Positions 62,585 to 64,000 of a DNA stretch of 64,000 nt are shown piece by piece. The position numbers were made by a program, and so were the translations under genes. The notes under the pieces were generated by a model that was not told where the DNA came from, searched no databases, and saw only the letters and a program-made list of their open reading frames with translations. The DNA comes from Ichthyophthirius multifiliis (Eukaryota > Ciliophora > Oligohymenophorea > Hymenostomatida), in NCBI RefSeq assembly GCF_000220395.1, contig NW_004086040.1, positions 62,001 to 126,000 of the forward strand, given 5' to 3'. Position 1 is the first letter of the stretch. Each line of letters starts with the position of its first letter.

Positions 62585-63003
62585 TTCAGTTTTATATTTT
62601 CCATTTTTTTTATTATTATTTAATGGAGAGTTATTTTATATATTATTAGTTGTTGTTGTTTTTTTTTTTTATTTATTTTTAAAATTAATATTTTTCAAAA
62701 AAAAAAAAATATTGTAAATTTTTTGTTAATAAAAATAGATAATCTTAAATTCTATTAGTCATAAATATATATATAGATAAGAAATATAATAATAAATAAA
62801 TTAAAAAAAAAAAACTATAAAAAATTTGAATTTCTATAATAAACCAACTAATTTTTGAAAAAAAATATTTTCTTAATTCTTAATTAAAATTAATATTATT
62901 TATTTTAAAAAGATTACATAAAATTGATTTATATTTTATTTTATTTTATTTTAAAAAAAAGAAAAGTACAATAATTTTAAAAAAAACAATTATAATATAA
63001 AAA
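62585..63003. other. Intergenic region between convergent NOP56 and RPF1
   Basis: About 420 bases of T-rich, then A-rich sequence that probably holds both 3' UTRs. A Lys/Val/Phe-rich short frame at 62517-62717 only overlaps the NOP56 tail in another frame and is not a gene. Confidence 0.6.
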
Positions 63004-63043
63004 CTTAAAAAATATACTTTAAGCTTAAAAAATATACTTTAAG
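63004..63043. repeat. Two perfect tandem copies of a 20-bp palindromic unit
   Basis: CTTAAAAAATATACTTTAAG occurs twice back to back (63004-63023 and 63024-63043). Each unit has CTTAAA/TTTAAG inverted ends. It lies 39 bases beyond the RPF1 stop codon, in its 3' flank. Confidence 0.9.
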
Positions 63044-63081
63044 CCACATATACCAAAAATAAACAATAAAATAAAAATAAA

Positions 63082-64000
63082 TCAAATAAAGATTTTTTTC
63101 CTTGACTAATACATTTTATCTTTAGCTTCAAACTCTACTTCCCCAAACTCATAATCAAAAGTACCTAATTATAATTTTTTTAGTTTCATAGTAAATCTCG
63201 GTCCAATTTCTTACAATTCAACTTTCTCTCCTTCTTCCGTAAATTAATATCTATGATGTCTAAAAAAGATAAAATCTCTCTAATTGTGGAAAGTAGCCAC
63301 AGTCCTAGCTTTAAATTCAGGTTTTTACGGAAAAAGGGCAGCTAAAAATCTTCCAATTCTTCTTCCCAAATTCGTATTAAAATTATTTAAAATTAATTCT
63401 GGATAATGATCTGTTGGTCTTCCATGATTTTAAATCTCATAATTTAATTTATCACTAGTAACTTTAAATATCGCAGTAGGTCCCTTTGGTAAATGTATTA
63501 ATATTAATTCATTTACTTATCTTTTATGTTCTCTCCAAATCATAACATCGGTATAACCTTTAGAAGGGGCTTCTTCACATATTTATTTTATTTTTAAAGC
63601 TTTTCTGGGATAATAATGAGAATTTGGGAATGTATTCTTTATGTCCTTTAAAAAATCGAATAATTCACCATGAGGTCTTTAAGAAGTTGTCATTAATATT
63701 TTCGGTTGATATCCATTTTCAAAATAACTTGAAAATTCGTCTATATTTTCTTCATTTTATAATTCTAAATCATCATCATCAAATATGAAATTTTCATCAA
63801 TCTTTATTTTGATTTTTTATTTTTTATTTTATAAATTTTACTTCTTTTTTATCATCTGTAGTCAAATATTATAATTTTTCTTTTCCGGTTTATTTATATT
63901 CTTCTTATCTTGCTTATCTATCTTTTTTTTTCAATTTCTTTTGTTCTCTTTATTTCTTTGCTAATACTTAAAGTCTTTTTTCTTTACAAGCTATTGATGA
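63082..64000 (-). CDS. RPF1: RPF1, Brix-domain ribosome production factor (5' end outside window)
   Basis: RPF1 is a nucleolar Brix-domain protein required for 60S subunit assembly. The minus strand reads '[20 protein letters not shown]' (about 63640-63700), '[19 protein letters not shown]', '[20 protein letters not shown]', '[18 protein letters not shown]' and '[19 protein letters not shown]'. It continues '[20 protein letters not shown]', '[20 protein letters not shown]' and '[20 protein letters not shown]' (about 63150-63380). This is the complete Brix domain with the RPF1-type 'GRPTDH', '[16 protein letters not shown]' and 'QEIGPRFT' motifs. The stop is TGA 63084-63082. Upstream (about 63850-64000) is a basic Lys/Gln-rich N-terminus ('[19 protein letters not shown]') that runs off the right edge, with a probable intron around 63800-63850. 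It faces NOP56 tail to tail. Confidence 0.95.

Noticed and set aside
1-64000. Bacterial systems (CRISPR, operons, IS elements) or an organelle genome
   Set aside because: Spliceosomal introns, nucleolar proteins, axonemal dynein and a Pol III tRNA show a eukaryotic nuclear genome. No regularly spaced repeats, transposase or terminal inverted repeats were seen.

Overview
The window is nuclear DNA of a ciliate, most likely macronuclear. TAA and TAG are read as glutamine throughout and TGA is the only stop. Read that way, short 'standard-code' ORFs fuse into long proteins with clear eukaryotic homologies. Other signs are extreme A+T content, short GT...AG introns (mostly about 40-120 nt, often very T-rich or made of TA repeats), TAA-encoded polyglutamine tracts and compact genes on both strands. 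The combination of very high A+T with roughly 50-nt introns fits an oligohymenophorean ciliate of the Ichthyophthirius/Tetrahymena type better than Paramecium (introns about 25 nt); that placement is an inference.

Layout, left to right: UTP14 (+, 1218-3629); a long EF-hand coiled-coil protein related to CEP290 (+, 3830-10749); a PCID2/Thp1 PCI protein (+, 10988-12349); a voltage-sensor-coupled adenylate/guanylate cyclase (+, 12584-15604); tRNA-Ile(AAT) (+, 15916-15989); an intronless ciliate protein of unknown function (+, 16587-18443); a GC-richer structured island that may be an H/ACA snoRNA (about 18737-18891); an unknown multi-intron gene (+, 19288-21160); a 15.8-kb, extremely diverged dynein heavy chain (+, 21390-37197); an LRR protein (-, 37372-41078); a kinase-like protein without catalytic motifs (-, 41159-42218); an ataxin-2 homologue (-, about 42750-44415); a CLU/TIF31-type protein (+, 44953-48797); LRRC45 (+, 49138-51067); a BK-type potassium channel (+, 52705-55962); a second kinase-like protein lacking the catalytic Asp (+, 57269-58161); a Gln-rich protein (-, about 59354-60580); NOP56 (+, 60889-62584); and RPF1 (-, 63082 to beyond the right edge).

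Two functional themes recur, without operon structure. One is ribosome and RNA biogenesis: UTP14, NOP56, RPF1, PCID2, ataxin-2, a tRNA and possibly a snoRNA. The other is cilium, basal body and excitability: the CEP290-like protein, dynein, LRRC45, the voltage-sensor cyclase and the BK channel. The most unusual object is the dynein heavy chain. Its fold can be followed from N-terminal tail to C-terminal domain, but the Walker A/B motifs that make dynein a motor are eroded, so it looks like a pseudo-motor.

Many genes show single-base frame changes, often next to A or T homopolymers but with homology continuing on both sides. I read most of these as assembly errors, so exact intron and frame boundaries are approximate.
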